Positions 33,650 to 49,100 of a DNA stretch of 64,000 bases are shown in pieces. The number at the start of each line of letters is the position of its first letter. Positions within the stretch are counted from its first letter, which is position 1. Origin of the DNA: Agrostemma githago. Lineage: Eukaryota > Streptophyta > Magnoliopsida > Caryophyllales > Caryophyllaceae. Where the stretch lies: NCBI GenBank assembly GCA_958450325.1, contig OY288243.1, positions 69,114,606 to 69,178,605 on the forward strand, written 5' to 3'. Position numbers and translations under genes: made by a program. Under the pieces are notes generated by a model, which was not told where the DNA came from, made no database searches, and worked only from the letters and a program-made list of their open reading frames with translations.

Positions 33650-34153
33650 AACGAAGATTGCTCGAGTTACCCCAAAGAAAAATGTCAGACTCCATCCCCA
33701 GGCTCAAAACTCACAAGTGCTGAAAACATCAAAATGCTTTTTCAGCAGAAGGCCAAAACAAAATTAATTAAAACAAAGATTCCAAAAGATGAACTCGGAA
33801 CAAAATAACGATCTTATATTAAATGTTAATCCCCAAAATTTGAATAAGTGGGTTTCGCTATATACATCGCTTTTCATAAAAGTAGAGCTCTTCTGATAAA
33901 AGCAGGATCTGAGGTTTCACGCTCACCAGAGCATCAAAAATTGCAAGAGGGAGGGAAATAATGGCAGCTTAGCTCATGTCTCTACATGTCAATCAATCAA
34001 CCTGTACAAAAATAAGCATCTACTTTGAGGCAAGGATGGCCATTGTTCCAAAACTGGGTCAAGTTGAGCATGAGTTAGTAACACGGAGAACCTGACCCAT
34101 TGCGATCCATACCGATACGGGCTCACAAAACTAATAATGCAAGAGGATATTAA
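33650..34153 (-). other. 3' flank and probable 3' UTR of the ATRX-type gene
   Basis: This lies directly downstream of the stop codon of the chromatin remodeller. It has no open frame of note. A poly(A) site probably lies here, but no single AATAAA signal on the minus strand stands out, so I do not place one. Confidence 0.4.
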
Positions 34154-37100
34154 TTATGCTTCAGGAGTATCTACACTTTCCCAACTTATTTCTCGCCCAC
34201 ACTCTCCACAAACAGTGGTGCAACCTATTTTAATTCCTCCGCTCCTTAGAATCAGCAAGTGGGAGATGCCTGTGCATTTCCTAACCTGATGACGATACCT
34301 CATCTTATTGACAATGTTGGCCACGGTGCTAGATTCTGGTGGTGCCACCACAGGCTCGCCTCCAAGGCTAGGCTCTTGAGTATTTGATGGTGCATTAGGG
34401 ATAATATGAGCAGGAACCCTACGGACTTCCTCCCACTCGGGGACCCTCCGTGATTCCATGCTTCTTCGGAATCCTTCCCATGCCATGTCCTGCTCTTCTT
34501 TTGTCAGCTTCTCATCTTCGTTCTCTTGAAGCAATGTCTCGTGCTCATGGAAGTTCATTATCCATCTATACACACATATCAAAAATTATCATAAAGAAAC
34601 TTGATGATATAACTGGACCACTGCACAATGCATATCGCAAATGTAAACAACAAACAAGTGATTAGAAAAAAGACCCTTCGCTTCCGGGTGAGTCTTCAAC
34701 AGCTGATGACACTAACTGCCAGTTTAATATCCACCAAATTAAAGTCGTCGACTTGTGTTCTTCCCCGCCCTCTAAACAGCAAAATATGAAGAGGATTCTA
34801 GTGATACTTTTTCCTCTAAATTTATGAGACCGTAATCTCCATGTTTAAAATTAACACAGATGGAGCTGATAAATCACACTCCCACACTCAACCCGAGGTG
34901 GATTTATTCCATTTTAAGCCATCTCAACCTAACGTCTATGTTTCCTTTCACAATAATTTTTGGGGATGCAAATTACAAATTTATCCTCATCAATTTACAG
35001 AGAGGAAGAAAGAGCAGTAGCATGATGAAATTGACCATTTATCTTGAAGGTCTGACGAAAAGTCGGTCCAAAAGTAAACATAAACCAACTCTTGAGTCAG
35101 GGCGAACAGATATGCAAGCATCACATCTACAAAGCATGAACATGCATGCCCGAGAAAGCCTGAATATGAGCTTCTCATAAGCACTCACGTAGTAGAATCA
35201 CACTTGCTTGTTCATAAGCAACATGATAATACATACAAAGCCACTGTAAGTAATCATAAAGTTAAATAGGGGAATGTGGATAAGCATAAAATGTTGTAGC
35301 AAGGGCAAGATACCTCAAACGATGCCGTTTGAGTAAGAATGCCATCAATTTGTCAGAGGAACAACTTTTCGGACAATCAGAAGCATTAAGTTTCATTAGA
35401 AACCCATCTTTTATGCTGTTAAGTGTACTACTTGTCTGCGCATTTTCATCACATAGCTCAGTTAGCTTATCAAGGTTCTCATCATCTCCAAAATCAAACA
35501 GATGTAACATCTCTTCTTTAGACATACTCCTGTGGACTTGCTGTCTATCAACCACCCTCGCAGCAAGGCCTTCCTTTTGGACCTGTAAATCACGCCCATG
35601 TAAGATGACTGTATTGACATGAATAAACAAGGACACTTGGAACGCTTGTACATATGGTAGTACCTGACGCTTATATATCTTCTCTTCTATAGTACCTTGC
35701 GCCACCAATCGGTAAGCATACACGGGTTTCTTTTGACCATACCTGAGACGTAGCTAAAAGTTTAGATGAAAAATCATGATTATACATCACAACTGAATAA
35801 ATATAAAATTTCAGAAAGAAACGGGGCTTACCGCCAAGCTCGAAATATAGCTTGAAGATCATGTGTAGGATTCCAGGACCCATCAACGATAATTACACGA
35901 TTGGCTGCAAAAAGGTTGATACCCAACGCACCAGCTCTAGTTGATATAAGAGTGCACTTCACTCTCCCATTCTGGGGGTTATTAAATGCATCAATGAGTC
36001 TCTGTCTTTCAGAACCTTTTGTCTTGCCATCAATTCTGTTTTACATAAATAATAAAAAGTTTGGGAGAATAAGCTACTTTATTGTTCCGCAAGCAGTTGT
36101 CCGCTATAAACAGATGAAATCTATCACAAATGGCAAAATTCAATCATGAGACGAGGAAAATAATCCTTAGCATTACCAACACCATTTCAAAAGGCATTAA
36201 TTCACTCTTCTAACATCAAGAATTTAATATAGAAAATAATGAAAATAGCTTCAGATGATCACAGGAGTTTTCATATAGACATACTTACCTGTACCAGTCC
36301 TTTCCTCGTTTCCAGAGCTTCCCCTTCTTACCAAGGCGAGGTAATCGAGAGAGATAATTTTCAATAAGATCAAGAGTTGCTAAGCTCTGGCTAAAAACTA
36401 GGGCTTTATCACCGACTTCAGTACTCTTGGTTAAAATGTCTAGTAACAACACCATTTTGCCACTACAGTCAATCTCTTGGTGATTATGCTGATTCAAAAT
36501 ATTATCCCACCATCCCTGCATAAAAGGCAACAGTTTGGAACAACTATACAACCATAAACAAACTACAATGAAAAGTGAAATGGTGGAAGCAGAAGTAGAG
36601 GAGTGAATTATGAGAAACAGTATTATAGTAGATCCCAAACCTCATGAAGGAAGCTTCGACCACTTTTCAAAGAAGTTGATTCAATTTTCGCCTTATCTGT
36701 CATAAGTTTCCGTTTAACCGAGACAAAAATATATTCAGCCGAAATTTTGCAAGAACAAAACGAGATTCAGGCATCACAATGAAAAAATGACTATCGACTT
36801 GCATACATTTGTGTAAGTTATGATCAATGACAGGATGATTCCCAACAACTACTTCCACAACTTTTTGGAATGTGTTTTTTTAATTTCTACTGTGGTACAG
36901 TATTAAATGAAAAAGAATCAAGAAATACTTCCTAGTACTTCACGCAATAATAAACGCATGCTACCTAAAGCACATATTATAATCCCAACAGCTCAATCAA
37001 ACAACTTACCTCCATTTACCGCATTAAAATCCATATTTTCATCACTTGAGCTGGCTTCTGGGGAAAAAATTTCGACAACATCTTCTCGTTTTCCGTACTC

Positions 37101-40100
37101 TCTCTCCTTCATCAGTTGCAGAATCCAGGGATGGTTGCATATCTATAAACAAGAAGGATATCATTCGGAGACGAAAATAACAGTCATCTTGAATAGCAAA
37201 CACTTTCGATGCTATTCTGGCGTGGGTCTATCTTTCCATTTTCGTACTTATTTTCAATAATATACATCATCGAAATTATAAAATAAAATTATGTATCCAA
37301 TACTAGAATTTCAAAAATATTAGGTAACACAAAAACAAGAATAAGTTCCCTTATGTTGCAAAAGAAAAAAGTTCAGAGCGTACAGAAAAACTATATCATG
37401 TGTATAACAATAAGATGCAATATCGAAGATCCACCTAGAATGATACATCAGTTACATGGTGTTATAACGCCATCACCAATTTTAATGCCATACTTTTATA
37501 TAACAGATAAAATCGTAAGAATGGTCACACCTAGATTCACCCAACCCAAGCTGTGTTTCAAGTTTTTAGCTACGAAGACACCTTTAATTCACGTCAAGTT
37601 CAAGTCTTCTGGTGTCTGACAACATGAGTGGCACCTTTGTGGAAACAAAAACATAAGTTTGTAAGGTGATCAGAAAATAAAAAGGATACCTGGGCTAAAG
37701 CGTGATAGCCAGCGAAACAATGGTTCTTCTTTATTCCGTCAGAGGAAGATTGGAAATTGGTGAACCCATGAGCATCAAGAAACTTTTTGTAAAGTTTTCT
37801 TTGCAACGAAGAAAGCTTCACTGATATAACAAACACAGTTTTAGGTGGTAAGTCCTTCTTGACCACACTCATGTCCATTCTTTGGACAAAACCTTTCAAT
37901 TGTTCGTACAATATATGTGATCTTTGATTCATTATTCTAACATCTTCTGCTGTGGAGTTTGCATGTTGGCCATTCTCTATAGGATTCTGAAAACTGTATA
38001 CATTAAAAAATGTCAGAAAAGGCCACAAAATATTCATAGAAATCATCAAAAGAAAATAATTAGAGTAATACCGATTACGAAATTCATGCATGCTCCCTAA
38101 GAATCCTTCTCTTACAAAATCAACCATCTGTCTCACAAAAATTCAATCTTAGTTAACCAATACCATGACGTCCCGCTAAAATTTCAAGTATAGTGTAATA
38201 TGCACTAACACAGTAATATTCCATAAGGTTGTTCTGAAGAGGGGACCCTGTCAGAGCAATTCGCCGTTGGCATTTCACTTGCTTTAAAGCTTGAGTCGTT
38301 TCCGCCATGGTATTCTTTATCATATGCGCTTCATCACAGACAAGAATATCAGGTCCTTCCTGAAGAAGTGAAGAAAGGATAAGACATGATCTCAAGCTCT
38401 AAGAGTAACTAGTTCAATAGCCAGCAAAAAGAAATAATAGGTCACAGTGTCACACTAAACCACTAAACAAAAAAGATATCGCAGAAAACAGTTCTCTGTT
38501 GTGTTTGGTATATCTCGTAAAAGAAAATTTGATGTTCAGCAGGAGATGAACAGCAGGACACAGCATTTTAGGATACAATACCAGAAACTGAGCAAAACAG
38601 GCCTGTACAACCAACTTTGGGTGGCCACAACCACCAGTCCAAGGCAAACCACCAGCTGCCACCCTGGCCAGCTGAAAGCTGCTAATCCTGTGCCTAGTCT
38701 GTGGATCAGTTTGGTTGTGTGTTAGTTTGAGTCTTAATTGCTGTGCTAGGTTGTGCAATTCTAGGCTAGAACTGTTAACTTGGTGCCTTAATTTCCTGTG
38801 TTCAACTGTGGGAATTAATTCATCTATATCCTTAACCTTGTGCAAAATCTGTGCCTACCCTGTAGTTTACACTGCATGAAGCCTGTACGATAGCTACATC
38901 TCAAATCAAGGAATCAAATAAACCATAATAAAATCCCATATTCACAGAATGTTGCCCTTGCTCAACAAATATCTAAGAGTATAATAACTATCCTGCATAG
39001 ACAGCCCTATTCCCCCTTACTCAGACTCATCCTCTTTGTATTTTCTAAAACATGAGAAAAGTTTCATAAATACAGCCAGATAACTCCTCAAAAGCAGAGG
39101 CCTTTGAAAATAGTAAAGGCAATCCACTAAACTAGTAATAATGTTTGAGAGTTCATACATATATACAAACAGTACAAATAAGAATGATTAGTGGAAACTT
39201 GGAAGAGTAAAAAACATATGCAAAAATACCTGAAGGGCGGAGCAGATTTTTGTTGCTTCATGATTCTTCACATTCTTTGCAAGAGATAAATTTCTAAATG
39301 AATTATAGCCAATTAAGAATACCCCTCCTTTTTTCCTCCACTTTGTAAGCAACTCGGCTCTTTGCTCCCTAGCCAACACATATTTCAGTTGTGAGAATGT
39401 TGTTGACAGTAAGAATGATGCTGTTAGCCAAGACTGAAAGTCGAGAATCAAAAGTATGAAGTTTAAACCTTACAGTGGGGTACTATATCATCCCATAAAT
39501 AGCTAGCAACAACAGTGCATAATTCCCACTAAAAAATAATGAATACTTCTTTCTGTTTTGTTTTCAATAGGTAACAAAATATGGCAGACAAATGACCATT
39601 CTTTCACACAACTTTTATTTATAATTTCCAGTGACAACTGTCGCAATAAATCTAACACTTCATCAGCTAAAACAAAATCATTTCCTTCATGAATGCGATG
39701 GTTGATTCCCAATAATAATTGCCACAATATCGCCATTGGAACCAGCTTTAGCATGCAGGATGTTTAAACTATGTACTTTCATAAATTATAAAGACTGGAA
39801 CATAATGACAAGGAACTAATGCAAGTAGGGGTGTCAACGATCAAAGCCGGCTCGTAGATCCTCGGAATTGGCTCGGTCAAAGCTCGGCTCAAATTCGGTC
39901 AAAACGAGCCCGAGCTTATTCAAATTTGAGCCGAACCCGAGCTCAGTAAGGCTCGGCTCGAAAGCTCGTTTGGGCTCGTTTTTTTTTGTTTTTTACATTT
40001 TGAGTTCAATAATTTTAAATTTTAATAATTCTAAATATATGTTTATTTGATATTTATAATTATTATACTTTAAAAAATTTACAACAATAATTTTTTGCCT

Positions 40101-43100
40101 TTTAAAAAGGTTGTTTTTAGTTATATAGTATTTATAAAGAGACGAAAAAAATATAATTGTAAACGAGCTTGGTACGAGCTCGAACCAAGCTCAAGCTTTT
40201 TCCGAGCCAAACTCGAGCTTCAATTTTTTGAGCTCGACGAGCTGCGAGCTGAGCCCGATCTCGAGTTTGAAAGTACGAGCCGAGCCCGAGCTCGAGCTCA
40301 TATCGGCTTGTTTACACCCCTAAATGCAAGTATAAAGATTTTTAGTACATCATCCATGAGCAACAACTCACAACAACAAAAACTGCAGCAGCTAATTAGC
40401 CCTCTACAACAAAGACTAAGCAAGAGAGAAAACCTTGGTTTATCTTCAAGCATATAAACACGAAGAGGTTGGAGTTCTGAGGGCTCCCACTTCATAAACT
40501 CTTGCCGCCAATTGTGGAGCACATTTACAGGTGCAACGATCAGTGCAGTCCTCAGACCTAAATCAACACTTCTCATAGCTGTGTATAAGAAGGCTATGAC
40601 CTGGAAAAGGAGGTGTTCATGAATATGCAGGTAAAAAATTTATGAAGGCCTATTTTCAGATAGTTACAAACGACTCCCATGTTATTTGCTACGGAATACA
40701 ATAATCCAAGACACAGAAATAAGCACGAATGAGTTTAACGGGATCAGCACCATAGATCATTTTACATAGACAATAATAGAAAAGCAAAAGAAATATAGAA
40801 AAGGAATAAATTATATGGACTAAATGTACCTGAAAAGTTTTGCCAAGACCCATTGTATGAGCTAAAATACAACCAAGGCCTTTATCCCCAATCTTCACAT
40901 TTCTGATGGACTGAATGATGTTTTCCCACATAAAGCGAATGCCTGCAACCTGAAATAATATATCCCATATAGTTAAACAATGAGTCCGTTGAAAACTCAA
41001 AATGTAATCTATAAACTTTTTAAACATCTACTACCTTTTATAATTCTTTTTCCAAATCTCCTACCCTCCCTGAACTTCTAATCTAAACATGGCACCGCGG
41101 TTTTAGCCAAACAAATTGAGAGCGAACGATGAGCCCTTTCTTATTACATATTTTAAATGACTTAACTCTTTCCTGTCACTTCGTACGACATTACCTTTAT
41201 ATTCTCTTCATCAACTTTTATCATCATCACAATCTTCAACAGACATTAACAGGTCCATTTCTTAGCAGTATTTCCAGGGTGCGCATTTGAGGGACCATTG
41301 GTACACTCATTGAAGGTCTACCCATAGTAGATTGATAGCTGCCCTATATACTCCCAAACTCTAAACTTATTACCTTCTATGACTCCCTCCGTCTCTCCAA
41401 GAGGCTCACCTCTCCGATTTGATGAAAATTTAGGATAAGAATTGTGGTCGATGATGAAAGTTGAGAAAATATGTGACGTCATAATTGATGGAAACCACAA
41501 AAACCAGAAAAAAAAATGTATAAAAAAATAGTGAGCCTTGTAAAGAGACAACCTAAAAAGGAAATGGTGAACCATGGAGTACAAATTACTATTCACAAAT
41601 ATGATAAATAGCTTCCAAATAAAAATGGATTTACTTTTTCATACTTAGCATTACTCTTTCATACCTAAAATTTCCTAATTTTCCTATTTTACCCTTTTAT
41701 ATTCTAAAAACAACTTTCATTGATTTTTTCCTATTCTAAACCAATTTTTTCATCAAAATCTCTACTTATTCTCATCAATTCTAAAAATCAATCAACCATA
41801 CTTGCGACTTCATTATGGATTATAATTCGGTAATCTTTATCGTAGAGTAATTTTGTTATAGAAATTTACTTTTTCATAATTAGGGTTTAGGGGTGGTGGC
41901 AGGGAGAGCGGCCGACATTTTCTTGATAAAATAATACTTCCTCCATTCAACTCCAATTTACCCATTTACTTTTCGTGCACTATGCATAAGTCCAAAGAAT
42001 CTTCAAAATTCAACACGATCTATAAGATAAAATAGAATCACGTGTGATCTTGTTTGAGTCGTCTCAATGAGTACAATATAAATATCGAAGTTTTCTAATT
42101 TTTACTAATGTGTAACGAAAGATATTAACAATGTAAAATGTGTCTCGACTTATCTGCAAAAGGCAAATGGGTAATTGGAGTTGAAGGGAGGGAGTAACAT
42201 TAATAATCTAAAAATAAAAATAACGCAGCGGGGTGGCCGAGTGGTGGTGAAGGGAGATGAAGTTTGGAAAAGAAAAAAAAATCTCTCAAACTCTCCCTAG
42301 AAACTTAGGTGGAGAGAAGGAAATGGGAGGGGTAGAGTAGTGTAGTACTCCCTCCGTTCCAATGAATTGTTTGCCTTTACTTTTGGCACCAAGGGAAAGA
42401 GAACCAATGGAGAAGTGACATGTGGAGCTAAGAATCAAATTACATATAAAAACCATTCCTAAAATAGAAAGGCAAACAATTCATTGAGACGTCCCAATAT
42501 GGAATAGGCAAACAATTCATTGGGACGGAGGGAGTAATTTTTTAAGTATGATTGACTAATGTTTAAGTAGAGAGAAGAATGCAGATAGGTCGATGTATAT
42601 AGAAGAAATTACGAAACAACCTAATAGTGAAAAATGGAGGGTATTTTTTCGTTAAAATTTGCTAGCTTTACTAAATCCCAACTAAAAAAAATGTGATGTA
42701 AAGTTGCCCTTAGCTTAGTCACATCCCTCTATCCTAAATTCCAAATATCCACTAATGCTAGTACTCACACTCTCTCAAACAATCTTTACGAAAAATCATC
42801 CGGACATCATCTAAACTTTTCAAGATCACAAAGTACCACTCAATTCACGACACACTTCCAATTCATCTCTCTATCATCTTGGTGATTCTTGGGTCCAGAA
42901 AACATGCAAACATATTCTTCTTCAGTAAAACCACAAGACAGTACTAAGAGTCTTCTAATAAAGAATAGTCTACAAAATGAAATCAAAGATGGCCAATGTT
43001 GCTAGTAATTACAATAGAAAAAATATAATAATTACAAAAAAAACTACAGAGAACAAAATAATTAATTATATTCCCCTATGACTACATAAATAGAGTGCAT

Positions 43101-46100
43101 ACATAGCTACATCCAACAAGAAGACTAACAAAAAAAATGAAATGTTGTGATAGGCAGCAAACTGCGTACATACCTGATGTGTTTTTAATTTGGCAGAAAT
43201 ACTTGGAGGTATCCTTACAGCATCTTCACCTTCTTCTCTAACAACATTCACAATGAAACCAGTTGAGGCGTCACCGAGAACTTCAGAGCTAGCATCTTCA
43301 GGTAAAGTTCCATTACGAGAGCTATCATCCATCGTCATGGGTATGCCTGCGAATTGAGCCTTTAAAGACTTCAATCGCTCTTGACGTTCCTACACAAGCC
43401 CAGAAATCACAAATGTATTTGAAAGTAAACAACAATTACAACGAGAATACACAGTATAATTGTCAATTCTATGATGAAAAGGTTCAATCATTAAAGAATA
43501 CAATCTACACATTCTAAAATGAAGGCAGTACCTTTTCCATGGCAATTTTTCTTTTTGTTTCCTCTCCCAGTTCAGTATCATCAATTATCCTTCTAATTTT
43601 CTTTTTCCTTGACTTGGTTCCACTGAAGAATTAAAGCGGTAATTTAATTGACATTTAGAAAGAATGGGACAACTCTAATCCAACTTTGACCAGCAACAGC
43701 ACAAAAAATGCTACATCAACAATCAACTTTCATGTCAAGCATAATTTCACTGAGCAGGTTGGAATGGCTAAAATAATACTCCCTCCAGACACTATTTTTT
43801 GCCCCATTACCTCAATATTTGTGAGGAGTATTTTGATGAAATGGGGCAAAAAATAGTGTCCGGAGGGAGTATCATAGAGTTACGCATAAACGGCTGTGAT
43901 CCAACGAACATGTCATCATAATTTTTAGTATGACATAACTACAAGCAGAGCACTACTTGATTCAAGTGTTCAAAACTCAAAGTGACAGTAGTATGTGTGT
44001 GTTGCTGTCGTAGAATAAAATGTAACAGAAACATGACTTACATAGAGTTGGAATAATCATACCGCGGACATATAAACTAATGTTTCTAGTAGGCAACATT
44101 TCCTTAGGGTATGTTTGGATAGACGGAAATGGAAAGAAAGGGAGGGGATGGAAAGGGAGGGAAGCAAGTTCCTTTTTTTGGTTAGGAAAATGGGGTGAAA
44201 GGATTTGGAGGGGAAGGGGGAAGGAAAATGGATCCCTCCATTTCCCTCGTCAAAGGCAAATCATTTCCCCACCAACATTGGAAAGATTTGGAAGGAAACT
44301 TATCTCCTCCATTCTCCCTTCCTTTCCTTTCCTTTAACTTCCCTCCTTCCCCCTCCCCTTCCTTTCCCTCCACTTTTTTTATCCAAACACACCCTAAGGG
44401 TTTGCAGACAATAAATAAACGGAAATCTGGTAATATTTCCCCTCAGTCATTCATCAGTATTAATTATTCAGGCTGCTGTTTTTCCTGGTTCTACGATAAT
44501 GTTGTAACATCAGTTATAATTTTATAAAGCTGACTGTAGTTGGAAAGCTCAAAGGAAATACGAAAATGTAGTAGAGGTGTCCTCTGTATGGATCAAAAGA
44601 AGCTGAAAGATGCACATTTTGTCATCCATCAATACAATTAATATTGAAAAGCAAAGACAAAATTAAAAGCCTACATAGATAAACATTACTAAAGAAAATG
44701 AGAAAAAGTATAAGCCAAAGACATTATTCAAAGATCAACCTACCTGGCAGAAACACCAACATCATCATCTGACATATCCGTATCGCTGTCAGAACTAGAG
44801 CTTGTTGAATCTTTGGAGCCAACTGCTTCTTCGAGATCAAAGGTCAATTGCTGCAGACGATCAGGAGAACAGCAGCAACACCGCCATTCATATGGTTTTG
44901 CTTCTGACAAGCAATCCTCGCCAAGATTCCTCTTTATACATGATTCACAAAAGTGAAGTTGACATGAGATACAATTTACTAAATCCTCATTCCTTCCGCA
45001 CCATCCACAGTAGCATTCAGTGCAATCATTAGCCTGCCATGTATAATAATAAATCGATGTCAATACTCAAAGACAGTCCAACATATCTCACATCTTCACC
45101 CAAACAAACCCACAAGAAAATGACTGGCACAATCTCAAATCTTTCTTTTCACTAAAATGTACGAGTAAACACTAACCCTATAAAAGCTTTTAAATATGAG
45201 GTTTTCGCCCTATGTTCCAACTCGGCTTCTGATAGAGCAGATAGACTGATCATCAGTTTTTTCTACAGGAAAATTTGTTTATAAGATCATGATTCAAATC
45301 TTTACCTTCATCTTCTTCTCAATTGTAAACTTGCACATCTCACAAGCAATTACTTTGATGAGTGGATGCTGATGTATGATTTTTGTGGAGTTACCACAGC
45401 CTGTGCAGTAGAACTTTTTGCCAACCTCTTGGGAAGAGGGCTCAACATTGATAGGTTGAACATTTTCATCAGTACTAAGTTGGTTCTTTTGTTCACTGCA
45501 GTCACGCTCACTATAATTATCTGCAAGAGTTTGGGCTTTATCACAACTTTCAGTAATGTAGGTCCTGGCTTTCTTAGCTCCATGGCCCATCAACTCATCA
45601 TCATACGAACGCTTAAAACCCTGAGGACATTCGGGTGAGCCAGTATCATTATGTCGTCCATCATTAACAGCATCATCAAAAGGTTCACCTGCAGCATCAA
45701 GATCTCCACTATTGTTCCCCCTACCATTCTGCTGATTAATGAACAAAATAAACGTAAGCTAAAAGATACAAGAAAAAAGCGGAAATATGACAGAATATTC
45801 CACAAGCATCAAACTACAGTATATCATATTGATACAGAGGCATTTGTCAGATTCTCCAGTACTTAGTGTGCTTCTTAACTGCCACTACGCCTGTTCATAT
45901 ACTTGCTTTTGTGACTAGCATCAAATTTAACAAAGAACAGACCACAATTGAACAAGCCACATGGTCCAATAATCAGCATTTTTTGTGAACTTACAAGTTA
46001 CAATCACCTCCATTCTTAAGCTACATAATTCTGGAATAACAAAAGCATTACTACAGTTCCGCAAAGGATCCCCAAGCGGCTAAGGGGTTAGATGCAAGTA

Positions 46101-49100
46101 ATACATGGTCTTACTCATGCGTGGAAAACACAAAGATATGGGTCCAAAGAAAATGAAATTGCATCTAAGAGCAGGGTTTCATCAAATGCAACTAGTATAA
46201 AAGTGTAGGCCATTTAATGATCCATTTTTAACTTTTTATGTCACATTCCAAAGTTAAAGAAATTGAAAATAATGAAGGGGAATTTATGATACCCAAAATA
46301 AAGGAAAACCCAAGAACACAAACTACAACAAAGGCTAGTTAATATTAACACAAAATAATCAGCCATCAACTGTTCATTTAGATATTAACTTGAAGTGTGA
46401 GACAAAGAATAAACATACTTTCCAGTCAAAAATAATACAAGGGTGAGAATATAAACAGCAAAGCTTATGAAACCTGTTTACTCTTCTTTCTACGCCTCCT
46501 TCGTTTCAGCTGAAGCTGCAGCTTCTGATCAATGCTCATGTCATCTTCTTCTTTTACCTGATTATCAATAAATATGATGCATCACTACAAAATCACACCC
46601 ACCTATAATCAAGATGTATTCTCCAAAGAGTCCAAACATTTATAACCACTTCCCACTACCTAAGTTTGCTTACTATATGAGGCCAAGTTCAGCTTGTTTT
46701 CCTGCTCAATTTCCAAAACGAATTTTGAACAAAACGGGGAAATAAAACACATGAATTGCTACTTTCATTTCTAAGAATTACCATTATAATAACTAATAAG
46801 GACACGAACTTTGCAAAATTCTAATTTCGAAACTTGCACTTTGGGTATCAACGTCAACATATGTTTCGGGACAGAAATATGGTACGATATGCTGAAAATA
46901 TCCTACTAATTTGTGTTTTCTTGACATTTCTTCCATAAATACTTTTGACATTTGAAAAGTAGTAGTAACCAATTTAGAGAGACGTTAAGGACATGATTAA
47001 GTGTATTACTAGGTTGAAAGCCCGTGCGTTGCTAACTTACTTATATTGAGAAAAAAGTTATAAGGGTATAATGTTTACCTGTTATGTCTAGTGATTTGTT
47101 TACATATGATTAAAAATTCCTTCACTGAGATAAAAAAAACAAATACGTGGGATAAATGTGGTAGAAAACACTTCGCCGATACCTAAAATTGAATTAGTTT
47201 GTGATAATTTGAAATCATGTCACCATATACTACATATAATGTTTAATTGGTACAACATTTTCCTCTTTTTACATTAAAACACTTGCTTAAATAAACTAAA
47301 TCATTATAAAAAGTAAGACGATTAGATTAATATTAAAAAAATTATCGTTTTTTCTCTCACGTAAAATATGTTAAGATTTGACAAATTAACAATTAATTTA
47401 ACCTTACATTTAAAGTCTCTTGTATAATAATGTTTGTTATTTAAAAATTCGACTTGAAAGTTTAAAAAAATAAACAGATTCTACCCACTTGCTTTTAGAT
47501 GGTCTTCGAGGAACAACTTTCCACCAATTCCACTTAGACATGACAGTTTTTCTATAAAATTTGTAATTTTATGAAAGACGTTTTCATAACAAGCCCAAAT
47601 TTATAATTTTCATCCATCAAAGTTTCATACTTTTTCAAGTAATTGCTATCAAAGTTTCCCATGTTTGACCTCCAAAAATAAGTGGGTAGAATCATTTGGA
47701 GGGAGTAATTGTGAAACCCCTAAATTCAAAAGCATGGTTTATTCGAGCTTATAACTATTTATAGGAAACTGTAATTTAATGTACATCCCTCTGTTTCATT
47801 TTATTAGTTGTTTTAAGATGTAACACATAAATTACGAAAATGTAATGTCTTACGGAGTATTACTTACATGCAATTAATGATCACTAAAAATATAATACAA
47901 GTATTTTTCATCAATCTAATTGTTTAGAATAATTATTTTCCTAGTTACTCTCTCCGGTTTTTAATTATTGCCCCGTATTCCTTATATGGCAGGTTTTTAT
48001 TTTTTGCCCCACTTCTCCACTTTCCATATTTGTGTTGGATATTTTACCAAAATGTCCTTATGTATTCACCTTTTTACACCATTTGCCATCAAAAAATAAT
48101 TAAATATACCATTTATATCCAAACTTTATGACACACACGTCTAGTCACCTCATTTGCATCATCATTGCTCCCTTTATCATTATTTTTATACTTTCATTGA
48201 TTTGTGTGAAAAAGGCAATGGGGCAAAAATTAAAAACCGGAGGGAGTATAATTTTGGAAAATGTGGAGTCTAACTCTCGTGGGAGAAAAATAGTACAAAC
48301 AATTAAGAGCTCTATCTAGGAAAATAAATACTTCCTCCATATATCTTTCCAATTTCCTTTTTGGTCCACTTTTTTTTATCTTCCCATTTCATTTCTTTCC
48401 ATTTTGGTCCATAATTTTTACCATACTACTCTTACTATTTACAACACTTTACACCTTTATTCTTTCCTATTTACACACACTTACCATTCTACCCCCAATA
48501 TTTCTTAAATTTATCATTTTATATTCAATACGAAAAATCTTGTGCCCAAAGTCCATGGGAAGATATATTAAAAATGGAGTAAGATTTTTAAACACGCTAA
48601 TTAAGTGTCAAAATTTAAAAAATTATCCCAAAACCTTTAAACGCGCTAATTATACAATCATACCATAGACAAATATCTCACCTACGACTAACTCAAAATA
48701 TTGTGTATAATTGTACAAAAGTAAAGTAATGAGAAGTCCTTAAACAACCCAATAAAAGTTGGGTCTTGATAGCCAAAATTTTGTACAAGTTAGGTCCTTA
48801 ATAAGGTGTTAAATCCATTACTACTGAAGTTTAATTCACAATGAATGAGATTATGAGAATCAAACTTTCGCTCAATGTCCCATAGTCCCTTTTATAAGCT
48901 AGAACAACCAGCTTGATATTGATTGGGCCTCAAGGTGCTGCGGTGCAAATGACCACACGCTGCATAACTTGAGGTCAAAGAAAACGTATGCATCTTTGCA
49001 CAGCCACTCTCAATCTCGTAAAAAAACAAGCACTTGAATAAAAAAAAAAATTGAACGACGGGCAAACCTTTCTATAATTTTTCCTTTGCTCTTCAGATAG

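Noticed and set aside
39503..39754. Open minus-strand frame of 83 codons in intron 14 of the ATRX-type gene
   Set aside because: The exons on each side join in phase without it, it has no family match that I can see, and it has no consensus splice sites in a usable phase.
44195..44414. Open frames in both strands over the purine-rich MITE
   Set aside because: They arise from the low-complexity purine and pyrimidine arms of the MITE.
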